DNA of 64,000 nucleotides. It comes from an uncultured Pelagibacteraceae bacterium (GTDB lineage: Bacteria > Pseudomonadota > Alphaproteobacteria > Pelagibacterales > Pelagibacteraceae). Shown here piece by piece: positions 1 through 10,258 of the stretch. The position numbers and the translations under genes were made by a program. Under the pieces are notes generated by a model that searched no databases, was not told the origin of the DNA, and saw nothing but the letters and a program-made list of their open reading frames with translations. The stretch covers positions 1 to 64,000 of the forward strand of contig CACHSH010000003.1 of the NCBI GenBank assembly GCA_902582475.1, written 5' to 3'. The first letter of the stretch is position 1; each line of letters starts with the position of its first letter.

Positions 1-72
1 CTGAACAGCTGTTGAACCTACATCTTTTTTGTTTATAGCGAGAGATTTAATTATATCCTTTTTTAACTTCAT
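1..72 (-). CDS. rpsO: 30S ribosomal protein S15, N-terminal fragment cut by window edge
   Basis: Reverse-strand translation MKLKKDIIKSLAINKKDVGSTAVQ matches the S15 N-terminus (GD.GS.EVQ-like); located directly after rbfA. Confidence 0.75.
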   Translation of the reverse strand, partial: MKLKKDIIKSLAINKKDVGSTAVQ

Positions 73-444
73 TTATTTACTATTTTCTTTTATTAACTTT
101 TCAATTCTTTCAGCATAATCAAATGACTCGTCTCCAACAAAATGAAGCTTGGGAAGAAACTTGATGTCTAATTTCTTAGATAAGGCTTTTCTAACAAGAT
201 GAGAAAATTCCGTCAAGATATTTACTGTTTTTTCTGTCTCTTTGCCCCCTAATGGAATAACATAGGCTCTTGCTGATTTTAAGTCTGAGCTCATTCTGAC
301 CTCTGTTACAGTGACTAATTTTGTGTTTAATGAGGGTATTTTCGCTTCATTTCTAAGAAAAATTTGCCCCAAACTTTGTTTAACAAGCTCACCAACTCTT
401 AAATGTCTATGATTTGAGTTAAGAGTATTAGATTTCCTATTCAT
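73..444 (-). CDS. rbfA: 30S ribosome-binding factor A
   Basis: RbfA-like protein (RVGELVKQSLGQIF..., ARAYVIPLGG) downstream of infB. Confidence 0.9.
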   Translation of the reverse strand: MNRKSNTLNSNHRHLRVGELVKQSLGQIFLRNEAKIPSLNTKLVTVTEVRMSSDLKSARAYVIPLGGKETEKTVNILTEFSHLVRKALSKKLDIKFLPKLHFVGDESFDYAERIEKLIKENSK

Positions 445-2645
445 GATTTTAACTCTCTTTGTATTATATCAACTTTATATGCTTCTATCTTATCTTTAAC
501 TTTAAAATCTGCGTAGTTTTTAAAAGATATACCGCATTCAAGTCCATTTTTAACTTCTTTAACAGCATTTTTTTCCCTAAAAATGCTAGCTATATTCCCT
601 TCATGAATTACGGCTCCATCACGAATAATCCTTGCTTTAGAGGTGCTTGTAATTTCTCCATCAATAACTTTAGAACCTGCTACTTTTCCAGATTTAGAAA
701 GTTTGAAAATTTGTAAAACTTCGGCAGTTCCCTGGATTGTTTCTTTTTTCTCTGGTTCTAACAATCCTGAAAGTGATTTTTCAACAAATTCTATTGCTTT
801 ATAAATTATATTAAAAAATTCTATTCTGATTTTTTGTTGTTCTGCAGAATTTTTTGCTTCTCGATTTGGCTTCATATTAAATCCAATGATAATAGCATTA
901 GAGGCCTTAGCTAAGGATACATCTGTTTCGTTTATCATTCCAATATCTGATAGAATTATTTTAGGCTTAACTTCTGAGTGTTCAATCTTGTTAATAGCAT
1001 TCTTAAGAGCTTCGCTTGATCCTTGCACATCAGATTTTAAAATTATATTTAATTCTTTTTTAGTGCTCTGATTATCAAAAATTTTTGTCTTATCTTGTGA
1101 GACTAATAAACTTTTTTCCTTACTTCCTGTTTTTCTAAAAGCATTAATTTTTTTAGCTTCTTCTTCAGAGTCAACTACAGAAAATTCATCACCTGCATTG
1201 GCTGATTCGTTCATACCTAATATTTCAACTGGAAATGATGGGTTAGCCTCATCAACATTCTTTCCATTGAAATCTATCATTGCACGTATTTTTCCCCAAG
1301 TATTTCCACAAACAAAATAATTTCCTTTTTCTAATTTACCCTTCATAATTAAAATTGTGGATACTGGCCCTTTACCCTTATCTATTTTTGCCTCTAAAAC
1401 TATTCCTGTTGCGTTACCGTCTTTCGGCGCCTTTAGATCTAAGATTTCAGATTGCAGAAGAATACTTTCTTTTAGTTTGTCTAGATTTTTTTTATTTTTT
1501 GCTGAGACCTCTACAAATAATGTTTCTCCACCCAAGCTTTCCGCTACCAACTCATACCTCATTAGTTCATCTTTAATTTTTCCTATTTGAGAGTTAGGTA
1601 AATCAGATTTATTTATAGCAACTATTATTGGTACTTTTGCAGCCTTTGCGTGCTGGATTGCTTCGACTGTCTGTGGTTTAACACCGTCGTCGGCTGCTAT
1701 TACTAAAATGACTATATCAGTTACTTTTGACCCTCTTGCTCTCATCTCTGTAAATGCAGCATGACCAGGCGTATCTATGAATGTAATTAATTTTTTATCA
1801 TCACTGAAGACTTGATACGCTCCTATGTGTTGTGTAATCCCTCCATGTTCCCCTGATACTACATTCGTGCTTCTCAATGCATCTAATAATGAAGTTTTAC
1901 CATGATCTACATGACCCATTATTGTGACAATTGGAGGTCTTGGATGTAAATTTGACTCATCAAGATTTTCTTTTTTCTCCAAATTCTCTGATGGAGCTTG
2001 TTCTATTACTGGGGTATGCCCAAACTCTTTAACAATGTACTCTGCTGTGTCTTTATCAATAGTGTGATTGATTGTAGCTTTCACTCCCATATTTAAAAGA
2101 AACTTAATTATATTAGATGATTGTTCTGCCATCCTATTAGATAGTTCTTGTATAGTAATTTGTTTTGGAATTTTTACATCTCTTATGACTTTTTTAAATT
2201 CTTTCTTTGGGTCCTCACCTATTTTTAAATTTTTCTTCTCCTTTAATCTGGCCCTTTTAACTGAAGCCAAACTTCTTTGTTTTATCTCAAATTCCTCAAC
2301 ATCCATTGCTCTAGATAGAGTCAATTTATTTTCTCTTCTAAAACCAAAATTATTATTTTTATCAAAATTTTTCTCTTTATTTTTTTCTGGCTTTTTAGAG
2401 TCAGGTTGAATAAATCTTTTTGTGGCCTGCTGCTCAGCGTATTTTCTTGCAAAATTCTTTTTTGTGCTTGGTTTACTGATTGATTGATTCAAAAAACTTT
2501 TATTTCTGGATGGTGGTCTAATATTTTTCTTTTTTTCAGGAATGAAAGCTTTTTTTGTACCACTACGGAAAGATGTTTGATCTAACTTTTTCTTATCAAA
2601 AGAGGTAGAAATTGTAAGTGTTCTTTTTTTTTTATTTTTTTCCAT
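441..2645 (-). CDS. infB: translation initiation factor IF-2
   Basis: GTPase motifs GHVDHGKTSLLD, DTPGH, NKSD; likely start is MEKNKKKR (2645) rather than the ORF-track start at 2675. Confidence 0.97.
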   Translation of the reverse strand: MEKNKKKRTLTISTSFDKKKLDQTSFRSGTKKAFIPEKKKNIRPPSRNKSFLNQSISKPSTKKNFARKYAEQQATKRFIQPDSKKPEKNKEKNFDKNNNFGFRRENKLTLSRAMDVEEFEIKQRSLASVKRARLKEKKNLKIGEDPKKEFKKVIRDVKIPKQITIQELSNRMAEQSSNIIKFLLNMGVKATINHTIDKDTAEYIVKEFGHTPVIEQAPSENLEKKENLDESNLHPRPPIVTIMGHVDHGKTSLLDALRSTNVVSGEHGGITQHIGAYQVFSDDKKLITFIDTPGHAAFTEMRARGSKVTDIVILVIAADDGVKPQTVEAIQHAKAAKVPIIVAINKSDLPNSQIGKIKDELMRYELVAESLGGETLFVEVSAKNKKNLDKLKESILLQSEILDLKAPKDGNATGIVLEAKIDKGKGPVSTILIMKGKLEKGNYFVCGNTWGKIRAMIDFNGKNVDEANPSFPVEILGMNESANAGDEFSVVDSEEEAKKINAFRKTGSKEKSLLVSQDKTKIFDNQSTKKELNIILKSDVQGSSEALKNAINKIEHSEVKPKIILSDIGMINETDVSLAKASNAIIIGFNMKPNREAKNSAEQQKIRIEFFNIIYKAIEFVEKSLSGLLEPEKKETIQGTAEVLQIFKLSKSGKVAGSKVIDGEITSTSKARIIRDGAVIHEGNIASIFREKNAVKEVKNGLECGISFKNYADFKVKDKIEAYKVDIIQRELKS

Positions 2646-2646
2646 G

Positions 2647-3885
2647 CTAATTCTCAAATACAATCTTTCTTGCATCCATTATCAGATTGTTTGCTTCTTC
2701 TCTTGTCAAAGCAAAATCTTCTAAATAGCCATTTATCTTTATACGTTTGCCTTTAATTTCATCCATACCGCCAATTAACTCATCTGATGACAATTCTGCA
2801 AAATCTTTTAATTTTTTTATGTTTTGCTCACCTAAGACAACTAACATTCCTTGGGTTATTCCTTTTAAATTAATAAGAGAGTCCTCTACTCCCAATTCTT
2901 TTAATTTTTTTGATATTTCAATTTTTTCCTTATCTAAATATTCTTTTGCTCTTGAAATTAGTTCACCAGCTGTAGAGTCTTCTATCCCCTCGATTTTAGA
3001 AATATCTTCTACTTTTGACTGTGCAATTTCTTCAATACTTTGAATATTCTCAGAAACTAAAAGTTGACCCAAAGTTTCATCTACTTCTAAATTTTTAATG
3101 AAATTCTGGCTTCTTTCTTTAAATTCAGCCTGTCTTCTCTCTGAGTCTTCCTTGTCTGTTAAAATATCTATTTCATAATTAATTAATTTAGAAGCAAGCC
3201 TAACATTCTGCCCTCTTCTTCCGATTGCTTTACTTAAATTTTCTTCTGTTAAAATGACATCAATCCTTTTATTTTGTTCGTCTATCAAAACTTTTTGTAT
3301 TTCTGCAGGAGATAAAGACTCAGCAACAAGAGTTGGTAAATCTTCTGTCCATTTAATAATATCAATTTTTTCTCCATGTAACTCATTTACAATCGTTTGA
3401 ACTCTGCTTCCTCTCATACCTACGCAAGCTCCGACTGGATCAAGTGATGAGTCTTTTGAGTGAACGCAAATCTTTGCTCTACTTCCTGGGTCTCTTGAAA
3501 CAGTCTTAATTTCAATTACACCTTCGTAAATTTCTGGAACCTCTTGAAAAAATAATCTTGCTAAAAATTGGGGGTGTGCACGAGAAAGAAATATTTGATG
3601 CCCTTTATTGTCTCTTTTAACTTCATAACAATATGCTTTTACTCTATCACCGTTTTTTAAAATTTCTCTTTGGATTAATTCTTCTTTTCTAATTATTCCC
3701 TCAGCTCTGCCTAAGTCTACAATCACATTTCCATATTCTAATCGTTTTATTATACCGCTTAAAATGTGTCCCTGTTTTTCAATAAAATCATTATATTGTC
3801 TAGTTTTTTCTGCCTCTTTAACTCTTTGTGATATAACTTGTTTTGCACTTTGAGCTGCTATTCTTCCGAAATCAACTTGTGGCAA
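2647..3885 (-). CDS. nusA: transcription termination/antitermination factor NusA, C-terminal part (frameshifted)
   Basis: S1/KH domains (GACVGMRGSRVQTIVNELHGEKIDII; AIGRRGQNVRLASKL); continues the upstream fragment in another frame. Confidence 0.93.
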   Translation of the reverse strand: MPQVDFGRIAAQSAKQVISQRVKEAEKTRQYNDFIEKQGHILSGIIKRLEYGNVIVDLGRAEGIIRKEELIQREILKNGDRVKAYCYEVKRDNKGHQIFLSRAHPQFLARLFFQEVPEIYEGVIEIKTVSRDPGSRAKICVHSKDSSLDPVGACVGMRGSRVQTIVNELHGEKIDIIKWTEDLPTLVAESLSPAEIQKVLIDEQNKRIDVILTEENLSKAIGRRGQNVRLASKLINYEIDILTDKEDSERRQAEFKERSQNFIKNLEVDETLGQLLVSENIQSIEEIAQSKVEDISKIEGIEDSTAGELISRAKEYLDKEKIEISKKLKELGVEDSLINLKGITQGMLVVLGEQNIKKLKDFAELSSDELIGGMDEIKGKRIKINGYLEDFALTREEANNLIMDARKIVFEN

Positions 3886-3911
3886 TTCTTCATATATTTT
3901 GTCACCAATTT

Positions 3912-4199
3912 TTAAGTCAGCGTTTTTTTATCTAATAATATTGCTTCTTTTAAAGATATCTCTTTTGCTGGATCTTCTACTTTCTCCACTAACTGAAGTA
4001 CTTTTTGAATTTTAATACTTCCTTTTTCTCTATCAATTTTAGCCTCAATTTCATTATCAAATCCAAATTTACTATATGCAGCTTTTTGAATAGCTGACTC
4101 CATAGAACTCAATATAAGTTCTTTATCTATTGATTTTTCGTTCGCAACAGAATCGACTATCCTTAGTAGTTCTTGCTTATCTAAACCTCTATTTAACAT
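3912..4199 (-). CDS. nusA: NusA N-terminal fragment, separated from the rest by a 1-nt shift at an A7 run
   Basis: N-terminal NusA sequence (LLRIVDSVANEKSIDKELILSSMESAIQKAA); adding one A at 3923-3929 gives DKKNADLKIGDKIYEELPQVDFGRIAAQSAKQ, joining the two parts. Confidence 0.88.
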   Translation of the reverse strand: MLNRGLDKQELLRIVDSVANEKSIDKELILSSMESAIQKAAYSKFGFDNEIEAKIDREKGSIKIQKVLQLVEKVEDPAKEISLKEAILLDKKTLT

Positions 4200-4212
4200 A
4201 TTGTTTAAACCT

Positions 4213-4240
4213 AAAAAAAAATGGGCAAAAGCCCATTTTG
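4213..4240 (-). terminator. Rho-independent terminator-like hairpin after metK and just before nusA
   Basis: Minus strand AAAATGGGC-TTTT-GCCCATTTTTTTTT; GC stem plus U-tract ending 13 nt before the nusA ATG. Confidence 0.75.
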
Positions 4241-4294
4241 ATCTTCCGATTAATTTAATTATTATTTAATTTAAAATTAGTATTTTTTCAAGAA

Positions 4295-5458
4295 CTACTT
4301 TTTAAAAACAGCTGTTTTGTCGATTTTTTCCCAAGAAAAAGAGCCATCTGGTCCAGGTTTTCTTCCAAAATGACCATAGGCAGCTGTACACTCATAAATA
4401 GGTTTGTTTAGGGACAACATTTCTCTTATGCCTCTAGGGCTTAAATCAAAATTATCTTTTATTAGATTTTCAACTTTTTTTGATTTTTCTTCATCGCCAT
4501 CAAAAAGATTCACATATATAGATAGAGGCTTTGAAATACCAATCGCATATGCTAGTTGGATTAAACATTTATCTGCAATATTTGATGCTACTACGTTTTT
4601 TGCAACATATCTTGCTGCATAAGCCGCTGATCTATCTACCTTACTTGGATCTTTTCCAGAAAAAGCTCCTCCACCATGTGGAGCAGCACCGCCATAAGTA
4701 TCTACTATGATTTTTCTACCAGTTAGACCACTATCTCCATCTGGACCACCGATTATAAATTGGCCTGTTGGATTAACATAAAACTCCTCCTCTTTTAAAC
4801 CTGATAATAGTTTTTTTGGAATTGATTTTTCCAAATAAACTCTGACGATTTCTTTTACTTGAGATTGGTCAACTTTGGATGAGTGTTGAGTTGAAATTAC
4901 AACTGATTTAACTTTTACTGGTTTTCCATTCTCATAAAGCATTGTAACCTGACTTTTTGAATCTGGTTCTAAGTTTTTAGCAATTCCTTTTTTTCTATCT
5001 AAAGCCATTAATTCTAAAATTTTATGTGAGTAATAGATTGGTGCTGGCATTAAAACATCTGTTTCATTGCAAGCATAACCAAACATTATACCTTGGTCTC
5101 CGGCACCTTCATCTTTATTACCTTTTGAGTCAACGCCCATTGCTATATCGGAAGATTGTGAATGAAGATACACATCTATATCACAGTTTTTCCAGTGGAA
5201 ACCTTTTTGCTCATATCCAATATCTTTGATGCAGTCGCGAACTTTTTTTATTAAATTATCTTTTTTTACTTCAGGGCCTCTCACTTCACCGGCTAAAACT
5301 ACTTTATTAGTAGTTGTTAAAGTTTCGCATGCTACTCTTGAAAAAGGATCTTTTGAAAGGTAAGTGTCGACAACCATATCGGAGATACGATCACACACCT
5401 TATCAGGATGGCCCTCGGAAACTGATTCACTAGTAAATAAATAATCTTTTGATATCAT
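4295..5458 (-). CDS. metK: S-adenosylmethionine synthetase
   Basis: [44 protein letters not shown]. Confidence 0.98.
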   Translation of the reverse strand: MISKDYLFTSESVSEGHPDKVCDRISDMVVDTYLSKDPFSRVACETLTTTNKVVLAGEVRGPEVKKDNLIKKVRDCIKDIGYEQKGFHWKNCDIDVYLHSQSSDIAMGVDSKGNKDEGAGDQGIMFGYACNETDVLMPAPIYYSHKILELMALDRKKGIAKNLEPDSKSQVTMLYENGKPVKVKSVVISTQHSSKVDQSQVKEIVRVYLEKSIPKKLLSGLKEEEFYVNPTGQFIIGGPDGDSGLTGRKIIVDTYGGAAPHGGGAFSGKDPSKVDRSAAYAARYVAKNVVASNIADKCLIQLAYAIGISKPLSIYVNLFDGDEEKSKKVENLIKDNFDLSPRGIREMLSLNKPIYECTAAYGHFGRKPGPDGSFSWEKIDKTAVFKK

Positions 5459-7014
5459 TAAAGTTTAAACTTTCGTAATACAAAAAAAGTAACAACATAT
5501 GTAATTAAAAGTAAAGAAAATATCAAACTTTTTTTAGTTGTATTATTTTTAGATTTTAAAATTGGTAAATCTAACTCAATATTGCCAAACTCGGTGGGAT
5601 TTAAACTTTTGATAACTTTTCCATAAGGACTAATAAAAGCACTAACTCCCTTATTTGCAGCTCTTATCACATAGGTTTGTGACTCAATTGATCTAAAAAC
5701 TGCTTTTGCAAAATGCTGTTGTGGCCCGATACTATTTCCAAACCAAGCGTCTTCTGAAATGTTTATAATAAAATTAAATTTATTTTTATTTTTTTCTATC
5801 AGATCAGGAAAAATAATCTCATAACAAATTAGCGATAGAAGATTTATATTTTGATTTTCAAATTCTATTGAAATAATAGAATTTTCTTTACCGCTAGAAA
5901 AAGAGGAATAACCAGGTGTGATTTTTTTGAGTCCCACCTTATTTAAAATTTTCTCAAATGGCAAAAACTCTCCAAAAGGAACTAGTTTTTGTTTATCATA
6001 TTGATTAATAATTTTTAAATCCCTGTCTACTATAATTAGGCTGTTATAGTAATTTTCATTACCATTATAAATTTTCTTTGTATTTGCACCTAGTAAAATT
6101 AGATGGTTTTCAGAAAAATTTTCTCTAAATAATTTTTTAATTTCCTCTATTTTATTAAAATCTTCATTTAAAATAACACCCTCGGGCCAAACGAAAATAG
6201 TTTTTTCATTCTTGATAGGTTCACTCAGCTTAATTAATTTTGAAATTACAAGCCTCTGGTCCTTAAATTCTGAAAGACTTATGCCTGCAGAAACAATTTT
6301 AAAATTTATTTTTTTCTCTGAGTAGTCTTTTGATTGTGAATTTATTTTATACGAACCATAAAAATAATTAGAAAATATCAATATTACAAAAATGCTAATG
6401 AAAAAATATTTTGATTTTTCTTTAATAAATAAAACAGCAGGTATAAAGAATGATGTTATAAGTAAAAGATTAAAGGAAAAGATTCCTATAAGAGATAATA
6501 TCTGTAAACTCTCCTGCGACCAGGAAAAACTATAAGCCCAAATATTCCATGGAAATCCTGTTAATACAATACTTCTTAAAAAATCAAATATAGCTAATAA
6601 TAAACTAAATAAAATTATTGATGAAATTTTTAAATCGATAAAGTATCCAACAAAAATAATGGGCAAAGAAAAAAATAATGATAAAAATAATGGAATAAAT
6701 ATTAAAGCAAATGGGATTAAAATTTTAAATGAATTATCAAAAGTTAAAGAATAAACAATCCAATAAAATCCAAAAAGAAAAAAACCAAAACCATAAGATG
6801 TTCCAAGCAAGAACAGATTTTTTAAAAAAGGTTTTTTTCTATAAGAACTTTGAGTTTTTTTTTTTACATAGAAAATTAAGTAAAATAGCAAAGAAACTGA
6901 TACTGCATTAAAGAAAAAAAGATTAAATGGCTTGAAGCCCAATACAGTTAAGCCACCTAAAATAAATGGAAAAACAAATAAAATAAAATATCTTTTGTTA
7001 AAAAAATTCAACAT
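5458..7014 (-). CDS. lnt: apolipoprotein N-acyltransferase
   Basis: N-terminal membrane segments plus nitrilase-type domain ([32 protein letters not shown]). Confidence 0.92.
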   Translation of the reverse strand: MLNFFNKRYFILFVFPFILGGLTVLGFKPFNLFFFNAVSVSLLFYLIFYVKKKTQSSYRKKPFLKNLFLLGTSYGFGFFLFGFYWIVYSLTFDNSFKILIPFALIFIPLFLSLFFSLPIIFVGYFIDLKISSIILFSLLLAIFDFLRSIVLTGFPWNIWAYSFSWSQESLQILSLIGIFSFNLLLITSFFIPAVLFIKEKSKYFFISIFVILIFSNYFYGSYKINSQSKDYSEKKINFKIVSAGISLSEFKDQRLVISKLIKLSEPIKNEKTIFVWPEGVILNEDFNKIEEIKKLFRENFSENHLILLGANTKKIYNGNENYYNSLIIVDRDLKIINQYDKQKLVPFGEFLPFEKILNKVGLKKITPGYSSFSSGKENSIISIEFENQNINLLSLICYEIIFPDLIEKNKNKFNFIINISEDAWFGNSIGPQQHFAKAVFRSIESQTYVIRAANKGVSAFISPYGKVIKSLNPTEFGNIELDLPILKSKNNTTKKSLIFSLLLITYVVTFFVLRKFKL

Positions 7015-7469
7015 TTAATTTGTTTTAATATTTTATTTTCCATTTTTTTCATTTGGTAAAAATCCTTATTTTTAAAATGTTTATATCCCAATAAGTGTAA
7101 AAAACCATGTACCCATAATTTATTAAATTCTTTTTTGAAATCACTTTTTGTTTTATTAATTTCATAAAAATTTAAAACTATATCACCGAGATAGATACTT
7201 TCATTTTTTTTTAATTTATTCTTTGTTTGCTCTGGAGAATGATTAGGGAATGAGAGAACATCAGTTATTTTATTTTTTTTTCTGAATTTATTATTCAGAA
7301 ATTTTATTTCTTTACTGCCAGTAAGTAGTACTGAAAGATTAATTTTTTTTGCTTTAATAAACCCTTTTTTAAAATTTATTAATTTTGCTTTTTTATTTAA
7401 ATATTCAACTGGGTTAGAAACATGTCTTTTCCAATTTTTGTCTTTAATAAAAACATCAATTTTGATCAT
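7008..7469 (-). CDS. ybeY: endoribonuclease YbeY (rRNA maturation)
   Basis: HGFLHLLGYKH metal-binding motif; adjacent to phoH; likely start MIKIDVF at 7469. Confidence 0.9.
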   Translation of the reverse strand: MIKIDVFIKDKNWKRHVSNPVEYLNKKAKLINFKKGFIKAKKINLSVLLTGSKEIKFLNNKFRKKNKITDVLSFPNHSPEQTKNKLKKNESIYLGDIVLNFYEINKTKSDFKKEFNKLWVHGFLHLLGYKHFKNKDFYQMKKMENKILKQIKC

Positions 7470-8469
7470 CAATATTTTTTTGATATGCTTGTATAATTTT
7501 TGAAACAAGAGGGTGTCTTACTACATCTTTATGGTCGAATTCGATTACCTTTATTTCTTTTATGTTGTCTAATATTTTCTTAGATTTCACCAGTCCGGAA
7601 TGATTTTTATTAATCAAATCAATTTGCGATGGATCTCCATTTACAACTAATTTTGAATTTTCCCCAATTCTAGTCAGAAACATTTTAATCTGGGTAAGAG
7701 TAGCGTTCTGAGCCTCGTCAAGTATAGCAAAAGAGTTTTTCAATGTTCTGCCTCTCATAAAAGCTAATGGAGCAATTTCAATTGCTCCTGTTTCTATTTT
7801 TCTTTGAATTTTTTCGTATCCAAATAGGTCATACAACGCATCGTATAAAGGTCTTAGATAAGGATCTACTTTTTCTTTCATATCTCCTGGAAGAAACCCT
7901 AACTTTTCACCAGCTTCTACTGCGGGTCTAGATAATATTACTCTTTCAATTTTTTTTTCCAACAAAAGAGTTACCGCTACTGAAACTGCTAGATAACTTT
8001 TTCCTGTTCCGGCTGGTCCTAATGACATAATAATGCTCTCGTTTTGTAAAGCCTTTAAATAGTCAGATTGTTTTTTTGATCTTGGAATTATTGATCTTCT
8101 TGGTGTTTTGATAACTTGATCTATAGATCTAATATTATTTTTATTTTTATTTTCCAAATCAGATACCTCATGTTTAATAGAATAAACTATATCATTATTT
8201 TCAACAGAATTGGTAACAAGAAATTTATTAACTAAAAACATTAAGGAATTTGAAACACTTAATACAGAATTCTCAGTTCCCTTTACTGTTATTGAATTGC
8301 CTCTAAAAAAAAGCTTGGTATTTGTTAGCTTTTCGATTTGATCGAGATTTTTATTAAATTCACCAACAATAGCCATCAAAACATTATTATTAAATATTTT
8401 TATATTTGCTGTTTCGTTATCAATTTTTTTAATAGAAATTTCCTTGTTAAGATTTTTTGCTTCTAGCAT
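7456..8469 (-). CDS. phoH: PhoH-like ATPase (YbeZ)
   Basis: GPAGTGKSYLA Walker A, FAILDEAQNAT, RMGRTLKNSF-like signature. Confidence 0.93.
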   Translation of the reverse strand: MLEAKNLNKEISIKKIDNETANIKIFNNNVLMAIVGEFNKNLDQIEKLTNTKLFFRGNSITVKGTENSVLSVSNSLMFLVNKFLVTNSVENNDIVYSIKHEVSDLENKNKNNIRSIDQVIKTPRRSIIPRSKKQSDYLKALQNESIIMSLGPAGTGKSYLAVSVAVTLLLEKKIERVILSRPAVEAGEKLGFLPGDMKEKVDPYLRPLYDALYDLFGYEKIQRKIETGAIEIAPLAFMRGRTLKNSFAILDEAQNATLTQIKMFLTRIGENSKLVVNGDPSQIDLINKNHSGLVKSKKILDNIKEIKVIEFDHKDVVRHPLVSKIIQAYQKNIDDQN

Positions 8470-9812
8470 TAGGCAGCTACTTCCTTTTCTATATTTTCTT
8501 TGCTACCAAATAAAGTATTTCTATTGTAACTGTTAATTTTAACATTGATAATTTTACCTAAATCTTGATCATCAGCTTTACTTATTATCACAGGGGTAGA
8601 GTTTTCAATTCTACCGAAGTAGTTTTTTTTATTTTTTGCTTTATTTTCAATCAAAACTTCCTTTGTTTTCCCGACTTGATTTTTATTTTCTTTTATTTGA
8701 ATATCCTCTAATAAATTTTGAAGTATCAATAATCTTTCTTTTTGTATTTTCTTTTCAACGCCTTCAAGATTGGACGAAGGTGTTCCTGGTCTTGAATTAT
8801 AAATGAATGAATATGAATTAATAAAATTTACTTCTTTAACTAAATTAATAGTATCATTAAAATCTTTTTCTATTTCTCCTGGATAACCTACAATGAAATC
8901 ACTAGAAAATTTTATATCAGGTCTTACTTTGATTAAGTTTTTTATTGTAGAAATATATTCTTCTCTAGTATGCTTTCGGTTCATATTTTTCAAAATTTTA
9001 TTTGAGCCACTTTGAACTGGTAAATGTATAAAAGGAACTAATTTTGTAGTTTTTTTGTAACAATTAATCAAATCTGTTGTCATATCTTTTGGATGGGATG
9101 TTGTATAGCGAATTCTTTTTAATTTTTGCAAGCTCTCTAATTCCATAATTAAATTTGAAAGATTATATTTTAAACCTTTGTCATTATAAGAGTAAGCATT
9201 AACATTTTGACCTAATAGAGTAATTTCTTTTACTCCATTAAAAACAATTTGCTTTGCCTCATTTATTATTTCCGTTGGTGATCTTGAAAATTCAGGACCT
9301 CTGGTATAAGGAACCACACAAAAATTACAGAATTTATCACATCCCTCTTGAATAGTAATAAATGATGATATTTTTGAATCTGAATTTAAAACTGCATTTA
9401 ACTTATCAAATTTTTCAATAACATCAAAATTAGTAAAATTTAACTTTTCTTTTCTTTTTTCAAATTCCAACAAAATTTTTGGAAGACCTTGGTATGATTG
9501 TGGTCCTATTACAGCATCTATATAAGGTTCTCTTTCTAGCATTTCACTGTTTTCTGCTTGTGCAACACAGCCCGCCACTAACACTATAGGTTTCTTCCTA
9601 TTTTTATAATTTTTTTTTAAGCGACCGATGTCATGATAAACTTTTTCTGTTGCCTTTTCCCTTATGTGACATGTATTTAAAATATAACAATCTATATCAT
9701 TAAAATTATCAGTTTTTAAATATCCAGCTTCTTTTGCTAAACCTGCAATACGATTGCTGTCGTATTCGTTCATCTGGCATCCAAAAGTTTTAATGAAAAT
9801 TTTTTTATACAA
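8469..9812 (-). CDS. miaB: tRNA-2-methylthio-N6-dimethylallyladenosine synthase
   Basis: FGCQMNEYDS, radical SAM CDKFCNFCVVPYTRG, TRAM C-terminus. Confidence 0.95.
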   Translation of the reverse strand: MYKKIFIKTFGCQMNEYDSNRIAGLAKEAGYLKTDNFNDIDCYILNTCHIREKATEKVYHDIGRLKKNYKNRKKPIVLVAGCVAQAENSEMLEREPYIDAVIGPQSYQGLPKILLEFEKRKEKLNFTNFDVIEKFDKLNAVLNSDSKISSFITIQEGCDKFCNFCVVPYTRGPEFSRSPTEIINEAKQIVFNGVKEITLLGQNVNAYSYNDKGLKYNLSNLIMELESLQKLKRIRYTTSHPKDMTTDLINCYKKTTKLVPFIHLPVQSGSNKILKNMNRKHTREEYISTIKNLIKVRPDIKFSSDFIVGYPGEIEKDFNDTINLVKEVNFINSYSFIYNSRPGTPSSNLEGVEKKIQKERLLILQNLLEDIQIKENKNQVGKTKEVLIENKAKNKKNYFGRIENSTPVIISKADDQDLGKIINVKINSYNRNTLFGSKENIEKEVAA

Positions 9813-9816
9813 GTTA

Positions 9817-10245
9817 TTAATTTTTTTTAATTTTTTGTGCGTATAACTCTAACTTATGGTCTACTAATTTATATCCTAACTTTTCTGCAACTTTTTTTTG
9901 CAATTCTTCAATTTCTTTATCAACAAATTCAACTATTTCTCCAGTCTTAACATCGATCAAATGATCGTGATGCTCCTCTGTTAATGGCTCATATCTGGAT
10001 TTACCTTCTTTAAAATCATGTCTTTCAATTATTCCAGCTTCCTCAAAAAGTTTAACAGTTCTGTAAACTGTTGCTATACTAATATTCTTATCAAGTAGGT
10101 TCACTCTTTTATGAAGTTCATCAACATCTGGGTGATCTTTAGATCCATATGTTGATTTAGACTCAGACATAACTTTTGCAATCAAACGTCTTTGGTCTGT
10201 TAACCTCACACCTCTTGATTTACATTTTTCTTCTATTTTACTCAT
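9817..10245 (-). CDS. Fur-family transcriptional regulator
   Basis: RLTDQRRLI, ISIATVYRTVKLFEEAGII, HHDHLID. Confidence 0.9.
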   Translation of the reverse strand: MSKIEEKCKSRGVRLTDQRRLIAKVMSESKSTYGSKDHPDVDELHKRVNLLDKNISIATVYRTVKLFEEAGIIERHDFKEGKSRYEPLTEEHHDHLIDVKTGEIVEFVDKEIEELQKKVAEKLGYKLVDHKLELYAQKIKKN

Positions 10246-10258
10246 TAAGATTGGTAAT

